Notes under the pieces: model-generated | What the model was told of the DNA's origin: nothing | The model's database searches: none | What the model saw: the letters and a program-made list of their open reading frames with translations, nothing else | Source of the DNA: CAZTAO01 sp964611645 | GTDB lineage: Bacteria > Armatimonadota > UBA5829 | Assembly (NCBI GenBank): GCA_964611645.1 | Contig: CAZTAO010000006.1 | Span: 62,001-126,000, forward strand | DNA: 64,000 bases | Direction of reading: 5' to 3' | In this document: positions 26,301-33,730 of the stretch, one piece after another | How the letters are laid out: each line of letters opens with the position of its first letter | Position numbering within the stretch: the stretch's first letter is position 1 | Program-made: the position numbers and the translations under genes

Positions 26301-26861
26301 CTTCTGCTCGGGGATACCGTGGTCCTGGACTTCCAGATACAGGTTGTCCTTGCCGTAAATCTCCAGATACTCGCTCAGGGCCTGCTCGGCGTATGCCATC
26401 CCCCTCTTCAGGAACTTCTCCGGCACCTCTCCGCCTATGCAGGCAGTGAGGGCGATGAGGTCTTCGGGGTATTGGGCCAAGAGTTCTTTGTCGACGCGGG
26501 GTTTGTAGTAGAAGCACTCCTCCCGGTTGGACTCGCTGACAATCTTGATGAGGTTCTTGTAGCCCCGCTCGCTGGTGGCGAGAAGCACCAGGTGGAAGAG
26601 GTCACGGTCGACTCCCGGCTCTTTCTGGAACCTGGTTCTGGGCGCGACATAGACCTCGCAGCCCATTATCGGGTTCAGCCCTTCCTTCCGGACGGCCTGG
26701 TAGAAACCGATGTTGCCATACATACCGCCGTGGTCGGTGATGGCTATGGCGGGCATCTCGAAATTGACCGCTGTCTTGACGATATCGTTGATGCGGCTCG
26801 CGCCGTCGAGGAAGCTATACTCGGAGTGAACATGCAGATGTACGAACCCAGGAGACGGCAT
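23397..26861 (-). CDS. dnaE: DNA polymerase III alpha subunit
   Basis: A 1154-residue replicative polymerase, the usual DnaE1 length. Order: N-terminal PHP domain (H-L-H-V-H-S-E-Y-S), polymerase core with G-A-R-G-S-A-A-G-S-L-V and the metal-binding P-D-V-D-L-D-I, thumb/fingers, helix-hairpin-helix region (about 840-900) and an OB-fold with L-G-G-M-I near residue 1010. ATG at 26861 is preferred because the homology begins there; 14 extra upstream residues are not conserved. It is a single-gene unit. The C-terminal tail ends soon after the OB region. Confidence 0.97.
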   Translation of the reverse strand: MPSPGFVHLHVHSEYSFLDGASRINDIVKTAVNFEMPAIAITDHGGMYGNIGFYQAVRKEGLNPIMGCEVYVAPRTRFQKEPGVDRDLFHLVLLATSERGYKNLIKIVSESNREECFYYKPRVDKELLAQYPEDLIALTACIGGEVPEKFLKRGMAYAEQALSEYLEIYGKDNLYLEVQDHGIPEQKVANKALLEMAGKFGLKMVATNDSHYTTRADHEAHDVLLCIQTNAGIDDPDRMRFTGSDFYLKSPQEMAEIFRDYPGAIENTLEIAQRCDCKFDFGRTMLPNPGLPEGVDVGDYMQTETRKGLIGRLGHDLPDAYEEQLQYECGVINECGFAMYMLVVKDFTDFAREKGMYVGARGSAAGSLVCYGLGITDVDPIEYGLTFERFLNPERIEMPDVDLDIQDDRRDELIQYVSEKYGRDRVCQLATYNSLKAKAAIRDCGRVLGTSPIEVDRLSKMIPGLPVGITIDRAMKENPDLAAAYDSDRGLKRLLDTARKLEGLNRNTGVHAAGVLISETPLTDTVPLFVGNKGETVAQLAKKDIGIVGLLKMDFLGLANLTILAEAVGTVKRTQNIDIDVLNLPLEDAKTFDMLSRGDTSGVFQLESPGMRRSVVELKPNSVRELAAIVALYRPGPMQHIPKFVRSKFGQEEIKYLHPDLEAILAETYGVICYQDQVLRIARAIAGFSLGQADKLRKAMSSKDSLVMAQQKEKFLAGAAEKGIEHKVAEAIYDQIEPFAGYAFNKAHAVCYAFVAYRTAYMKANYTVEYYAALLSANMDRNDKLAQYIADCKRLGVELMPPHVNHSGVRFNVEDGKIRFGMGAIKGCGTTAVDAIAAAREEGGPFRDIFDFAERTAGSTAVNKSTIEGLIKVGAFSDMGGNRAQLIQMLPDALSLANSRRRDQMNGQSGLFGDDDVSSPGTDTSKYGHFVELDRDAILHYEKELTGVYLSGHPLEEIWPSVERQCTADALSYQELESDQRCVLGGMIQELNIRFTKSNLKMATFKLEDIYGAIPVTVFPNALKSCEDQLVKGRVVLVEGKATHRERINNNDEEDAVVEVEIRADGVIPFEKSNGKKAAEAAKAVHLRLDDSAPNVLDSLRPIMDAYPGLLPVYIWLKSGERRQMVQTRYKVDPNGQFIAAVNHLLGRNSIRVT

Positions 26862-27023
26862 TAGAAAACCTACCCAACATAGAGGAGGACGGCCGGCGGA
26901 CAACCCGCCGAAGCGCCCTTTTGATACCTAGAATTCTACCGCAACGGGGTCGGCAAGTAAAGGGGAATTTGGGGCGGTCTGGGTGTCAGGTCTTGGGTGA
27001 TGGGTGTTGGCGCGAATTCGCTC

Positions 27024-27051
27024 TTGCTTTTCTGTGGCACAGTGATATAAT
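27024..27051 (+). promoter_or_regulatory. Extended -10 promoter of the zinc-ribbon membrane protein gene
   Basis: TGaTATAAT ends at 27051 with a perfect -10 hexamer; TTGCTT at 27024-27029 is a weak -35 at a 16-base spacing. Confidence 0.62.
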
Positions 27052-27101
27052 AACGCAGAATAGGTGTACATAACGTGTGGTGCGGCAGTGGAGGCGTCAT
27101 T

Positions 27102-27905
27102 ATGAGTATTTCTATAGCGTGTCCCAAGTGCGGTAAGACCTACGATGTGCCCGAAAGCCGCGCCGGCCATACCGGCAACTGCTCCTGTGGCGCGGTGATC
27201 AGTGTTCCGGAGAGTCCATCGGGAGCGGCCGCTCCCGCGCAGGCTGTTGTCGGGCCACCGACGGTGCTCAGAAGACCGATCGAATTGGCAAAGTGCCCGG
27301 CCTGCAACACCGTGCTTCCGCCGAGGACCGACATCTGCACCAGGTGCGGGACCAATCGCCTGACCCCTCCGCCTCCGGCGCCAACGATTCCCGAACCGGT
27401 CGCCCCGGCGATGACTCCGCCTTCCGCCTACCCACCGCCCGCCCCCGGCTACTCGCCTCCGCCAAGGTATGAAGACCCTGCCGTGGCAAGCGCTCGGCTG
27501 TTGGTGCACGGGCGATTTGCCTCCGGCAGACCCATGGCTCTCACCGTTGTGCTGACCATAGCGGCCATCTTGGCAGTAATCCTGCTAGCGGGCACGGTCG
27601 TGAGCGCTGCGGCTCCATCGCCCGATCTTGCAGACGTGACAGCCCAGGATAAATCGGCGGATTCACTGTGGACTGTCTTCGTGATTGCCCTTGAACTGGG
27701 CTTTCTGGCAGTGTTGTGGTTTGTTTGGGTGGGCCAGGGCTGGGCAAGGACAGTACTTCTCATACTGTCAGTCTTGCTGATGCTGAACTCCATGATACCG
27801 GCATTCCTCCGGGGATCCCTGGTTAGCTGGCTGATCCTCGGGGCTCTTGCAGCGGTGGTCGTGGTTCTGATCTCGCCCAGCACGCATGAATGGTGCGCCG
27901 AGTAG
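27102..27905 (+). CDS. Zinc-ribbon membrane protein of unknown function
   Basis: A 267-residue protein. Two zinc-ribbon-like Cys4 modules are visible at the N-terminus (C-P-K-C with C-S-C-G, then C-P-A-C with C-T-R-C-G), followed by a proline-rich linker (about 85-135) and four hydrophobic segments (about 147-170, 192-212, 215-236 and 240-258). The layout resembles bacterial proteins with GYF-like or zinc-ribbon heads on small membrane domains. ATG 27102 has GGAGG upstream; GTG 27075 is less likely. Function is not predictable. Confidence 0.7.
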   Translation: MSISIACPKCGKTYDVPESRAGHTGNCSCGAVISVPESPSGAAAPAQAVVGPPTVLRRPIELAKCPACNTVLPPRTDICTRCGTNRLTPPPPAPTIPEPVAPAMTPPSAYPPPAPGYSPPPRYEDPAVASARLLVHGRFASGRPMALTVVLTIAAILAVILLAGTVVSAAAPSPDLADVTAQDKSADSLWTVFVIALELGFLAVLWFVWVGQGWARTVLLILSVLLMLNSMIPAFLRGSLVSWLILGALAAVVVVLISPSTHEWCAE

Positions 27906-27907
27906 CC

Positions 27908-29020
27908 TCAGGTGGCTATCGAGAGGCTATCCAGGTGGGTGGCTGCTTCGGGGCCGTTGGCCGCGAATGCGTCCGCCCCCATGCTCTTCCACAGGTCGGG
28001 GTCATTGATGTAAGCTTGCCCACCGACCAGAATGTGAGTTCCCTGAGATCCAGTATGGGATCGCACCGCAGCTATCAGCTTCTCTGTGTGACTCAGGTTC
28101 GAAGGCAGAGTGGTTGAGACGGCTAGTATCCTCGAACCGGTGTTGCGCAGAAGCTTGCAGACGCTGTCGATCGGTGTATTTGCTCCGAGATAGTAGACAT
28201 TCCACCCGTTGATCTCCAGAATGTCGGAGATCATTCTTGGGCCAAGCTCGTGGAGTTCGCTGGGCGATGCCGTAACCACCACACGGCCTTTGTCACGAGG
28301 CTGAGCCAGTATCATTGGGTAGAACGAGGACATGACCCGGCAGGTGATAGCGGTGGCGATGTGTTCCTGGCCCGCATAGATCGCCCCAACGGCCCACAGC
28401 CGCCCGATCTCGTGCATGGCAGGTTCTATGATCTTCTCCCACCAGTGCGTGATGTCGCCAACTGTATGTATTTGCTCCTGGGCGCACGCGAGAGCGTCCG
28501 CGCTGCTGGGCTTGAGAAGAGCCTCCAGGTATCTGCCGTAGCACTCCATATCCTCAGGCTCGGGGTGAGTCTCGTACACCTTGGATTTGGACATCTCAAG
28601 GAAGTCGGAATGGTGGTTCTCCAGAAGTTCGTAGAAGTCCACCACGAAGGGGGCGAGGGGCCCAAGCTGGTCGCGAACGGCCGCCTTCCATGCCTCCATC
28701 TGCACCGGCCAGTAGTCCGGATGGTAACCCCTGGAACTGCTGCTTCGGTAGAACCATGTAACCGTATCGATCAGCGTTGCTACGCTGCGGGTCCGGAGCA
28801 CCGAGCCCACGAACTCCGCGTGGTACGAATGGTTTGCAAATACCGCGTCAACACTGTTCTTACCTATCAGGAGAGCGAAATCCGGACGCTTCTCCATGGC
28901 AGCATTCACCCGCGCGACCATAGCCTGGGATCCGGCTACATAGCTGCTTGCCGCCTTCTCATCCACAAACTCAAGGCACTGCCTGAAAGCATTCTCAAGT
29001 TCTGCCCGTGTCACATCCAC
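27908..29020 (-). CDS. Cobalamin-binding sensor-like protein with W-x9-EH motif
   Basis: A 370-residue soluble protein. Residues about 160-240 form the helical cap of a B12-binding module with W209 and E219-H220, the W-x9-EH signature described for CarH/AerR-type adenosylcobalamin photoreceptors. Residues 245-365 are the Rossmann-like B12 domain; the lower-ligand motif reads E-L-H-E-L-G, with H257, in place of D-x-H-x-x-G. No MerR helix-turn-helix is present. The first 150 residues are helical and unrecognised (with W-F-Y-R-S and R-G-Y-H-P-D-Y-W). CarH has His after the Trp; here it is Ala210. Divergent from the phosphodiester glycosidase. Confidence 0.78.
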   Translation of the reverse strand: MDVTRAELENAFRQCLEFVDEKAASSYVAGSQAMVARVNAAMEKRPDFALLIGKNSVDAVFANHSYHAEFVGSVLRTRSVATLIDTVTWFYRSSSSRGYHPDYWPVQMEAWKAAVRDQLGPLAPFVVDFYELLENHHSDFLEMSKSKVYETHPEPEDMECYGRYLEALLKPSSADALACAQEQIHTVGDITHWWEKIIEPAMHEIGRLWAVGAIYAGQEHIATAITCRVMSSFYPMILAQPRDKGRVVVTASPSELHELGPRMISDILEINGWNVYYLGANTPIDSVCKLLRNTGSRILAVSTTLPSNLSHTEKLIAAVRSHTGSQGTHILVGGQAYINDPDLWKSMGADAFAANGPEAATHLDSLSIAT

Positions 29021-29098
29021 CCTCCGGAGTTACCCAGCGAATCATCAGTCGTTGTCTATATACCCAACAAGGAAGCATTTCGACCATAGTACTGGGTG

Positions 29099-29107
29099 TG
29101 GTATAAT
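29099..29107 (+). promoter_or_regulatory. Extended -10 promoter of the phosphodiester glycosidase gene
   Basis: TGgTATAAT with a perfect -10 hexamer at 29102-29107. No good -35 is seen at the expected place. The start site would be about 27 bases before the ATG. Confidence 0.6.
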
Positions 29108-29139
29108 CCAACTGACAACTGCTTCGGGGGTGATAGGTA

Positions 29140-30186
29140 ATGAAACGTCGCGCTTTGTGCTTTGTGGGTCTGCTGATGCTGAGTTCCTGCGCCGTTTGGT
29201 GCGGAGTTGTGAGCGTGGAAACAAAGAACATTTCCGCGGCAGGTCGCAGCTTCTCTGTGCGGGTGGTGAAAGCGCCGCTGAGCCAGGTGAGGGTCAAGGT
29301 GGGTCTGGCGCGGGACAGAGTCTGCGCCACCGAGCCGCTTGCAGCCATAGCCAAGCGTAACGGCGCGGTCGCGGCCATCAACGGCTGCTTCTTCAACGCG
29401 TATACATCCGATCCCATCAAGCCCCCTTACCATCATCTGATCACCGGCGGGAAGGTAGTGCACTGCGGCAACACAGGCACCACCATCGGCTTCGACTCCA
29501 ACGGCGGCTACCGCATGGACAGGCTCAAGGTCTCGCTTCGTGGCGGCATTGACGGAAAGTCCACCTATCCCAACAACTGGTACTCCTACTTTATCAACCA
29601 CCCTGTGGAGAACCCGACCACCGCAATCATCTATGACTCGAACTACGCGGCGAACTACACCCCGAAGTCCGGCGCGCAGGTTGTTGTGCGAGGCGGGAGT
29701 GTGAAGTCAACCTGCAGCGGGCCGGCCCAGATTCCGGCTGACGGCTGCGTTCTGCTCTTTGGCGGAAGGGAAAGCCAACTGGCTGGGCGGTTCTCGACGG
29801 GCAAGAGCTGCGACTGGCGCGCGGAGTTCCAGGCGGAGGACACGGAGTTCTGGCAGAACGCCAGGGAAGCGCTGGGCTGCGGGCCAAGGCTTGTCAAGAA
29901 CGGAGCAATATTCTTCGACCCCATTAGTGAGGGTTTCAGCTCTCCCAAGATCATCGCCAACGGCGGCGCAAGGAGCGCGGTCGGGGTGACGCGAGAAGGC
30001 TCGCTTCTTCTTGTCACCTGCTCCGGCGCGACCGTGAAGCAGCTTGCATCAATTATGAAGGCTCTTGGCGCGTATGACGCGATGAACCTGGATGGCGGAG
30101 CCTCGAGCAGCCTATGGGCCAACGGCAAGTACCTCACAAGCCCCGGCCGCAACATAGGCAACGCGCTTCTGGTGCTGAAGAAGTAG
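29140..30186 (+). CDS. Phosphodiester glycosidase (NAGPA-domain) lipoprotein
   Basis: A 348-residue exported protein. The N-terminus is a signal peptide ending in a lipobox-like L-S-S-C at residues 14-17. The NAGPA/DUF2233 domain (PF09992) is recognised by A-A-I-N-G-C-F-F-N near residue 79, G-C-G-P-R-L-V-K-N-G near 250 and N-L-D-G-G-A-S-S-S-L-W near 325. The family removes N-acetylglucosamine from phosphodiesters or acts on cell-wall sugar phosphates. It is monocistronic, driven by the extended -10 promoter, with the cobalamin protein divergent. Confidence 0.88.
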   Translation: MKRRALCFVGLLMLSSCAVWCGVVSVETKNISAAGRSFSVRVVKAPLSQVRVKVGLARDRVCATEPLAAIAKRNGAVAAINGCFFNAYTSDPIKPPYHHLITGGKVVHCGNTGTTIGFDSNGGYRMDRLKVSLRGGIDGKSTYPNNWYSYFINHPVENPTTAIIYDSNYAANYTPKSGAQVVVRGGSVKSTCSGPAQIPADGCVLLFGGRESQLAGRFSTGKSCDWRAEFQAEDTEFWQNAREALGCGPRLVKNGAIFFDPISEGFSSPKIIANGGARSAVGVTREGSLLLVTCSGATVKQLASIMKALGAYDAMNLDGGASSSLWANGKYLTSPGRNIGNALLVLKK

Positions 30187-30231
30187 GCTGCCCAACATAG
30201 TGCGCACATCCCACGCGGGAAGCCTGCAAGT

Positions 30232-30260
30232 TTGACACTCCCCCCGTCCGGTGGTAAACT
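30232..30260 (+). promoter_or_regulatory. Promoter of the TPP-riboswitch thiamine operon
   Basis: A perfect TTGACA at 30232-30237, 17-base spacer and TAAACT at 30255-30260 with a TG two bases upstream. The transcript would begin near 30268, about 36 bases before the riboswitch. Confidence 0.8.
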
Positions 30261-30303
30261 GAATTCGTCGGGTGGCCGACGTACAATCTGGTAAGGAGAG
30301 TCA

Positions 30304-30391
30304 CCGCTGGGGGTGCCGTTATCGGCTGAGAAGCTAGGACCGACCGGTTCGAGCTAACCCTTTGAACCTGAGCGAGCGCTGAGGAAAGCGG
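30304..30391 (+). promoter_or_regulatory. TPP riboswitch (thi-box)
   Basis: The conserved blocks are present in order: GGGGTGCC near 30309, CTGAGA at 30326-30331, ACCC at 30357-30360, TGAACCTGA at 30363-30371 and GAGGAAA at 30381-30387. Helix P1 closes as CCGCT (30304-30308) with AGCGG (30387-30391), and a long P3 arm pairs AGCT with AGCT. The P4/P5 arm is unusually short (about 10 bases between ACCTGA and GAGGAAA), so this is a compact variant. It precedes a terminator and thiE. Confidence 0.9.
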
Positions 30392-30400
30392 ATTCTGGCG

Positions 30401-30438
30401 CCGCGAATCCCAACTGTTCTGGGGTTGGCGGTTTTTTT
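30401..30438 (+). terminator. Intrinsic terminator of the TPP riboswitch expression platform
   Basis: CCGC (30401-30404) and CAAC (30411-30414) on the left pair with GTTG (30424-30427) and GCGG (30428-30431), leaving a six-base bulge, and seven T residues follow. The hairpin begins ten bases after P1, consistent with ligand-dependent transcription termination. Confidence 0.75.
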
Positions 30439-30446
30439 GTTGTGAT

Positions 30447-31085
30447 ATGTTCAGGGTAACAGGAATATGCGTGGTTACCGACGAGGCGCTGAAGCCGGGC
30501 CGGAGCCACGAGGACATCGCGCGGGCTGCCATCAAAGGTGGGGCCGGGTCGGTGCAACTGCGCGACAAAACAGCCACCGACCGGGATTTCTACCGCGCGG
30601 CAGTTGCGATCCGCAAGCTCACAGCCGAGGCCGGCGTGCCATTTGTGGTGAATGACAGGGTTCACGTGGCGGCGGCGGTTGGGGCGGATGCTGTTCACGT
30701 TGGCCAGTCCGATATGCCGGTATGCGCCGTGCGTCGGGTGGTCGGCGATTCGATGATAGTCGGGTTGTCCGCGAGCAGCCTGGAGGAAGCGCTTCAGGCG
30801 AAGGTAGATGGGGCAGACTATATCGGGTTCGGCCCTGTGTTTTCGACCGGCACAAAGCTCGATGCTGGCCCGGAGACAGGCCTGGAACTGCTGGAAAGAG
30901 TATGCCGGGAGTCGGGCTTGCCGGTGATAGCCATTGGCGGGATCGGCTTGGGCGGCATAGAGGCGGTCGGCAGGTCCGGAGCGGCAGGCGCGGCGGTGGT
31001 ATCTGCCGTAGTCTGCGCACAAGATATGGAACAAGCAACGCGGGAACTGCAAGAACAGTTCCGAATCGCGAAGGGCGCGAAATAG
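30447..31085 (+). CDS. thiE: Thiamine-phosphate synthase
   Basis: A 212-residue TIM-barrel enzyme joining HMP-PP and the thiazole phosphate. Motifs include V-Q-L-R-D-K near residue 37, F-V-V-N-D-R-V near 66, A-V-H-V-G-Q-S-D near 82, G-F-G-P-V-F-S-T near 125 and A-I-G-G-I near 162. The ATG is only nine bases after the T run of the riboswitch terminator, and no Shine-Dalgarno is present there. It is the first gene of the riboswitch-controlled unit, followed by thiC after a repeat. Confidence 0.95.
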   Translation: MFRVTGICVVTDEALKPGRSHEDIARAAIKGGAGSVQLRDKTATDRDFYRAAVAIRKLTAEAGVPFVVNDRVHVAAAVGADAVHVGQSDMPVCAVRRVVGDSMIVGLSASSLEEALQAKVDGADYIGFGPVFSTGTKLDAGPETGLELLERVCRESGLPVIAIGGIGLGGIEAVGRSGAAGAAVVSAVVCAQDMEQATRELQEQFRIAKGAK

Positions 31086-31100
31086 ACGAAGGACGCGAAA

Positions 31101-31176
31101 ACCCACCCCAGCCCTCCCTTATCAGGGAGGGAGAAGAGCAGCAGTTCCCCCCTGATAAGGGGGGCAGGGGGGTTTG
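31101..31176. repeat. GC-rich inverted repeat, family E copy 1
   Basis: CCCACCCCAGCCCTCCC and a TTATCAGGGAGGGAGAA block on the left mirror TTCCCCCCTGATAAGG and GGCAGGGGGGTTT on the right, so the element folds on itself. A second copy follows tsaB at 34886-34960. Confidence 0.72.
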
Positions 31177-31217
31177 AGTGAGGCGGGGTTCGCTGGATTC
31201 TGCCAGGGAGAGGTAAA

Positions 31218-32513
31218 TTGACACAGCTAGAACTGGCCAGGGATGGCAAGATAACCGAAGAGATGAGCCGGGTGGCTCTGGATGAGCGGATGGATGCGGA
31301 GTTGGTTCGCGCGCGGGTGGCGAATGGGACTATAGTAATCCCCAAGAACAACCTGCGGGAGCTGGCCAGCGTGCGGGGTGTGGGGTTGGGGTTGCGGACC
31401 AAGATCAATGCCAACATAGGCACCTCCGCTGATTACTGCAACCTTGATGATGAGCTGGAGAAGCTAAAAGTGGCGGTGGATGCCGGCGCGGACGCCATGA
31501 TGGATCTCTCCACCGGCGGGGACCTGGCGTCCATCCGGGAGACCATCCTCAGCAAGTGCCCAGTGCCGCTGGGAACCGTGCCTATATACGATGCGGCGGT
31601 GACAATCAGAGCCGCGAAAGGTTCCATCACGGACATCACCAGGGAAGACCTGCTGGGTACCATCGAGTTCCATGCGAAGCAGGGCGTGGACTTTATGACA
31701 GTCCACTGCGGCATAACCCGGGAGTCGATTCGCAGGCTCAGGGAGCAGGGGCGGATTACCGACGTTGTGAGCAGAGGTGGGGCGTTCCTGGTGGCGTGGA
31801 TTCTCGCCAACGATATGGAAAACCCTCTCTACGAATACTACGACGACCTGCTGGACATCTCCCGCAAGTACGACATCACCCTCAGCCTCGGCGACGGCTT
31901 CAGGCCGGGGTGCCTTTCCGACGCCACGGACCGCGCTCAGATACAGGAGCTTCTGATCCTGGGCGAGCTGGTCAAGCGGGCGAGGGAGGCTGGGGTGCAG
32001 GTGATGGTCGAGGGGCCGGGGCATGTGCCGCTGAACCAGATTGTCGCCAATATCGAAATCCAGAAAAGGCTGTGCGAGGGCGCGCCGTTCTATGTGCTGG
32101 GGCCGCTGGTCACCGATGTCGCCCCAGGCTACGACCACATCACCTGCGCCATCGGCGGGGCCATCGCTGCTGCAGCCGGCGCTGATTTCCTCTGCTACGT
32201 CACCCCCACAGAGCACCTGGGCTTGCCGGCAGCCGAGGATGTGAAGGAAGGCGTGATCGCGGCCAGGATAGCTGCCCACGCGGCGGATATTGCCAAGGGA
32301 GTCCCCGGCGCGATAGACTGGGACAACTCCATGGCCAAAGCCCGCAAGGCGCGCGACTGGGAGAAGCAGATAGAGCTTTCCATCGACCCGGTAGAGGCCA
32401 GGAGGGTTCGGGACGAGCGCTCCTCCGGCGACAAGGAAGTGTGCTCCATGTGCTCGGGGCTGTGCGCGATGAAGGTGGTCGAGGAATTCCTGGGGAAACC
32501 AGTCGGCGGCTGA
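31218..32513 (+). CDS. thiC: Phosphomethylpyrimidine synthase
   Basis: A 431-residue radical SAM enzyme converting AIR to HMP-P. The N-terminal long domain of aerobic proteobacterial ThiC is absent, giving the short form. Visible are N-A-N-I-G-T-S near residue 55, M-D-L-S-T-G-G-D near 94 and V-E-G-P-G-H-V-P near 263. The C-terminal iron-sulphur motif is C-S-M-C-S-G-L-C (C-x2-C-x3-C), as I recall from the clostridial/archaeal ThiC group. The start is TTG at 31218 with GGGAGAGG upstream. It probably shares the TPP riboswitch transcript. Confidence 0.95.
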   Translation: MTQLELARDGKITEEMSRVALDERMDAELVRARVANGTIVIPKNNLRELASVRGVGLGLRTKINANIGTSADYCNLDDELEKLKVAVDAGADAMMDLSTGGDLASIRETILSKCPVPLGTVPIYDAAVTIRAAKGSITDITREDLLGTIEFHAKQGVDFMTVHCGITRESIRRLREQGRITDVVSRGGAFLVAWILANDMENPLYEYYDDLLDISRKYDITLSLGDGFRPGCLSDATDRAQIQELLILGELVKRAREAGVQVMVEGPGHVPLNQIVANIEIQKRLCEGAPFYVLGPLVTDVAPGYDHITCAIGGAIAAAAGADFLCYVTPTEHLGLPAAEDVKEGVIAARIAAHAADIAKGVPGAIDWDNSMAKARKARDWEKQIELSIDPVEARRVRDERSSGDKEVCSMCSGLCAMKVVEEFLGKPVGG

Positions 32514-32538
32514 TATGAGCTGCGCGAAGTCCTGAGTT

Positions 32539-32669
32539 GTCATTCCGAAGGAGCTTGGGACTGAGGAATCTGCTGTTAGCCAGGGCTTGTCGCTTCCCCT
32601 CACCCCAACCCTCTCCCCGGAGGCCGGGGAGAGGGGGAAGAAGCGGATTCCTCGCAAGCTCGGAATGAC
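32539..32669. repeat. Palindromic interspersed repeat, family A copy 2, split by a family D element
   Basis: The left half begins GTCATTCCGAAGGAGC and continues with GAGGAATCTGCTG; the right half is AGCGGATTCCTCGCAAGC then TCGGAATGAC. Copy 1 at 4766-4840 has these halves close together. Here about 50 additional bases lie between them, including a family D repeat at 32596-32637. Confidence 0.75.
32596..32637. repeat. Family D repeat nested within family A
   Basis: CCCCTCACCCCAACCCTCTC followed by CCCGG-AGG-CCGGG and GAGAGGGGG. It has the same shape as 13636-13668 and lies in the loop of the family A element. Confidence 0.7.
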
Positions 32670-32686
32670 AGGGAGATCAAACTGAT

Positions 32687-33730
32687 ATGAGAATCTCGGA
32701 ACTGGGCGGGGAAGATGCTTTGATCGAGGTTATCGGGCGGGGTTCAATGCGGTCCGCTCCCGGCTTGGTCTTGGGTATCGGCGATGACGCGGCGGTGGTG
32801 GACCCGGCTGGGAATCAGGTTGTCGTCACCACCGATATGCTCGTGGAGGGCACCCACTTCCGGCTCGATCTGTGCGACCCGTTCTCGCTGGGCTGGAAAA
32901 GCGCCGCTGTGAACATCAGCGATATTGCCGCAATGGGAGCCAGACCCACCTGCGCATTCATCTCAATCGGGCTTCCGGACTCGGATGTGGAGTTCGTGGA
33001 GCAGTTCTATGCCGGTTTTAGAGAGATATCTGACAAGTTCGGAAGTGTGATTGCCGGAGGGGACACTGTCGGCAGCGACAAGGGTGTGGTGATCGGAGTA
33101 ACCCAGCTTGGGGCTGTTGAACCCGGCAAATACCTCACCCGCACCGGAGCAAAGCCTGGTGACGCAGTGATGGTCACCGGCACCCTGGGCGATTCCGTGA
33201 TGGGCCTTGAGCTTCTGCTCAAGCTGGGGTTGGAGGAAGCACGGGATGAATACCAGTTCCTGGTGGACCGGCACCTGCTGCCGGAACCTCGTGTTAGAGA
33301 GGCTATCGCGCTGGCTGGGACAGGCAAAGTGACATCGATGATGGACATCAGCGATGGGCTCTCGAAAGACTTAGGTCGGTTGTGCAAAGCGTCGGGCGTG
33401 GGAGCGAAGGTGTATTCCGACTGGCTACCTTTGTCGGCTGAGATGCAGGGCCTGTCCGAGGAGCCGGAGGATGAGGGCCAGGGCGACTGTCAAGAGAATA
33501 CTCATGTCGTTATCGATCCTCATTTGGTCGCGGCCAGAGGCGGGGAAGACTATGAGCTTCTGTTCACGTGTCCACATCGGTTTGCCGGAGCTATGTTCAT
33601 TGCCATGTCGAAGATACCCAGCCCAATCGCTTTGATCGGCGAGATCACTGCCGGGCAGAAAGTGGGACTGGTCGGGGCTGACGGGTCAATCGGCGAAATG
33701 CCCTCCTCTTGGGAGCACTTCAGCAGATGA
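32687..33730 (+). CDS. thiL: Thiamine-monophosphate kinase
   Basis: A 347-residue PurM/ThiL-fold kinase making thiamine diphosphate. Motifs: G-I-G-D-D-A-A-V-V near residue 30, T-T-D-M-L-V-E-G-T-H-F near 48, N-I-S-D-I-A-A-M-G-A-R-P near 74, G-G-D-T-V near 125 and D-I-S-D-G-L near 220. The ATG has AGGGAGA upstream. The stop overlaps tsaE (ATGA). It links the thiamine genes to the t6A genes in one transcription unit. Confidence 0.95.
   Translation: MRISELGGEDALIEVIGRGSMRSAPGLVLGIGDDAAVVDPAGNQVVVTTDMLVEGTHFRLDLCDPFSLGWKSAAVNISDIAAMGARPTCAFISIGLPDSDVEFVEQFYAGFREISDKFGSVIAGGDTVGSDKGVVIGVTQLGAVEPGKYLTRTGAKPGDAVMVTGTLGDSVMGLELLLKLGLEEARDEYQFLVDRHLLPEPRVREAIALAGTGKVTSMMDISDGLSKDLGRLCKASGVGAKVYSDWLPLSAEMQGLSEEPEDEGQGDCQENTHVVIDPHLVAARGGEDYELLFTCPHRFAGAMFIAMSKIPSPIALIGEITAGQKVGLVGADGSIGEMPSSWEHFSR

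Noticed and set aside
26862..26903. Extended dnaE start at 26903
   Set aside because: The added residues are not part of the PHP domain; ATG 26861 directly precedes the conserved H-L-H-V-H motif.
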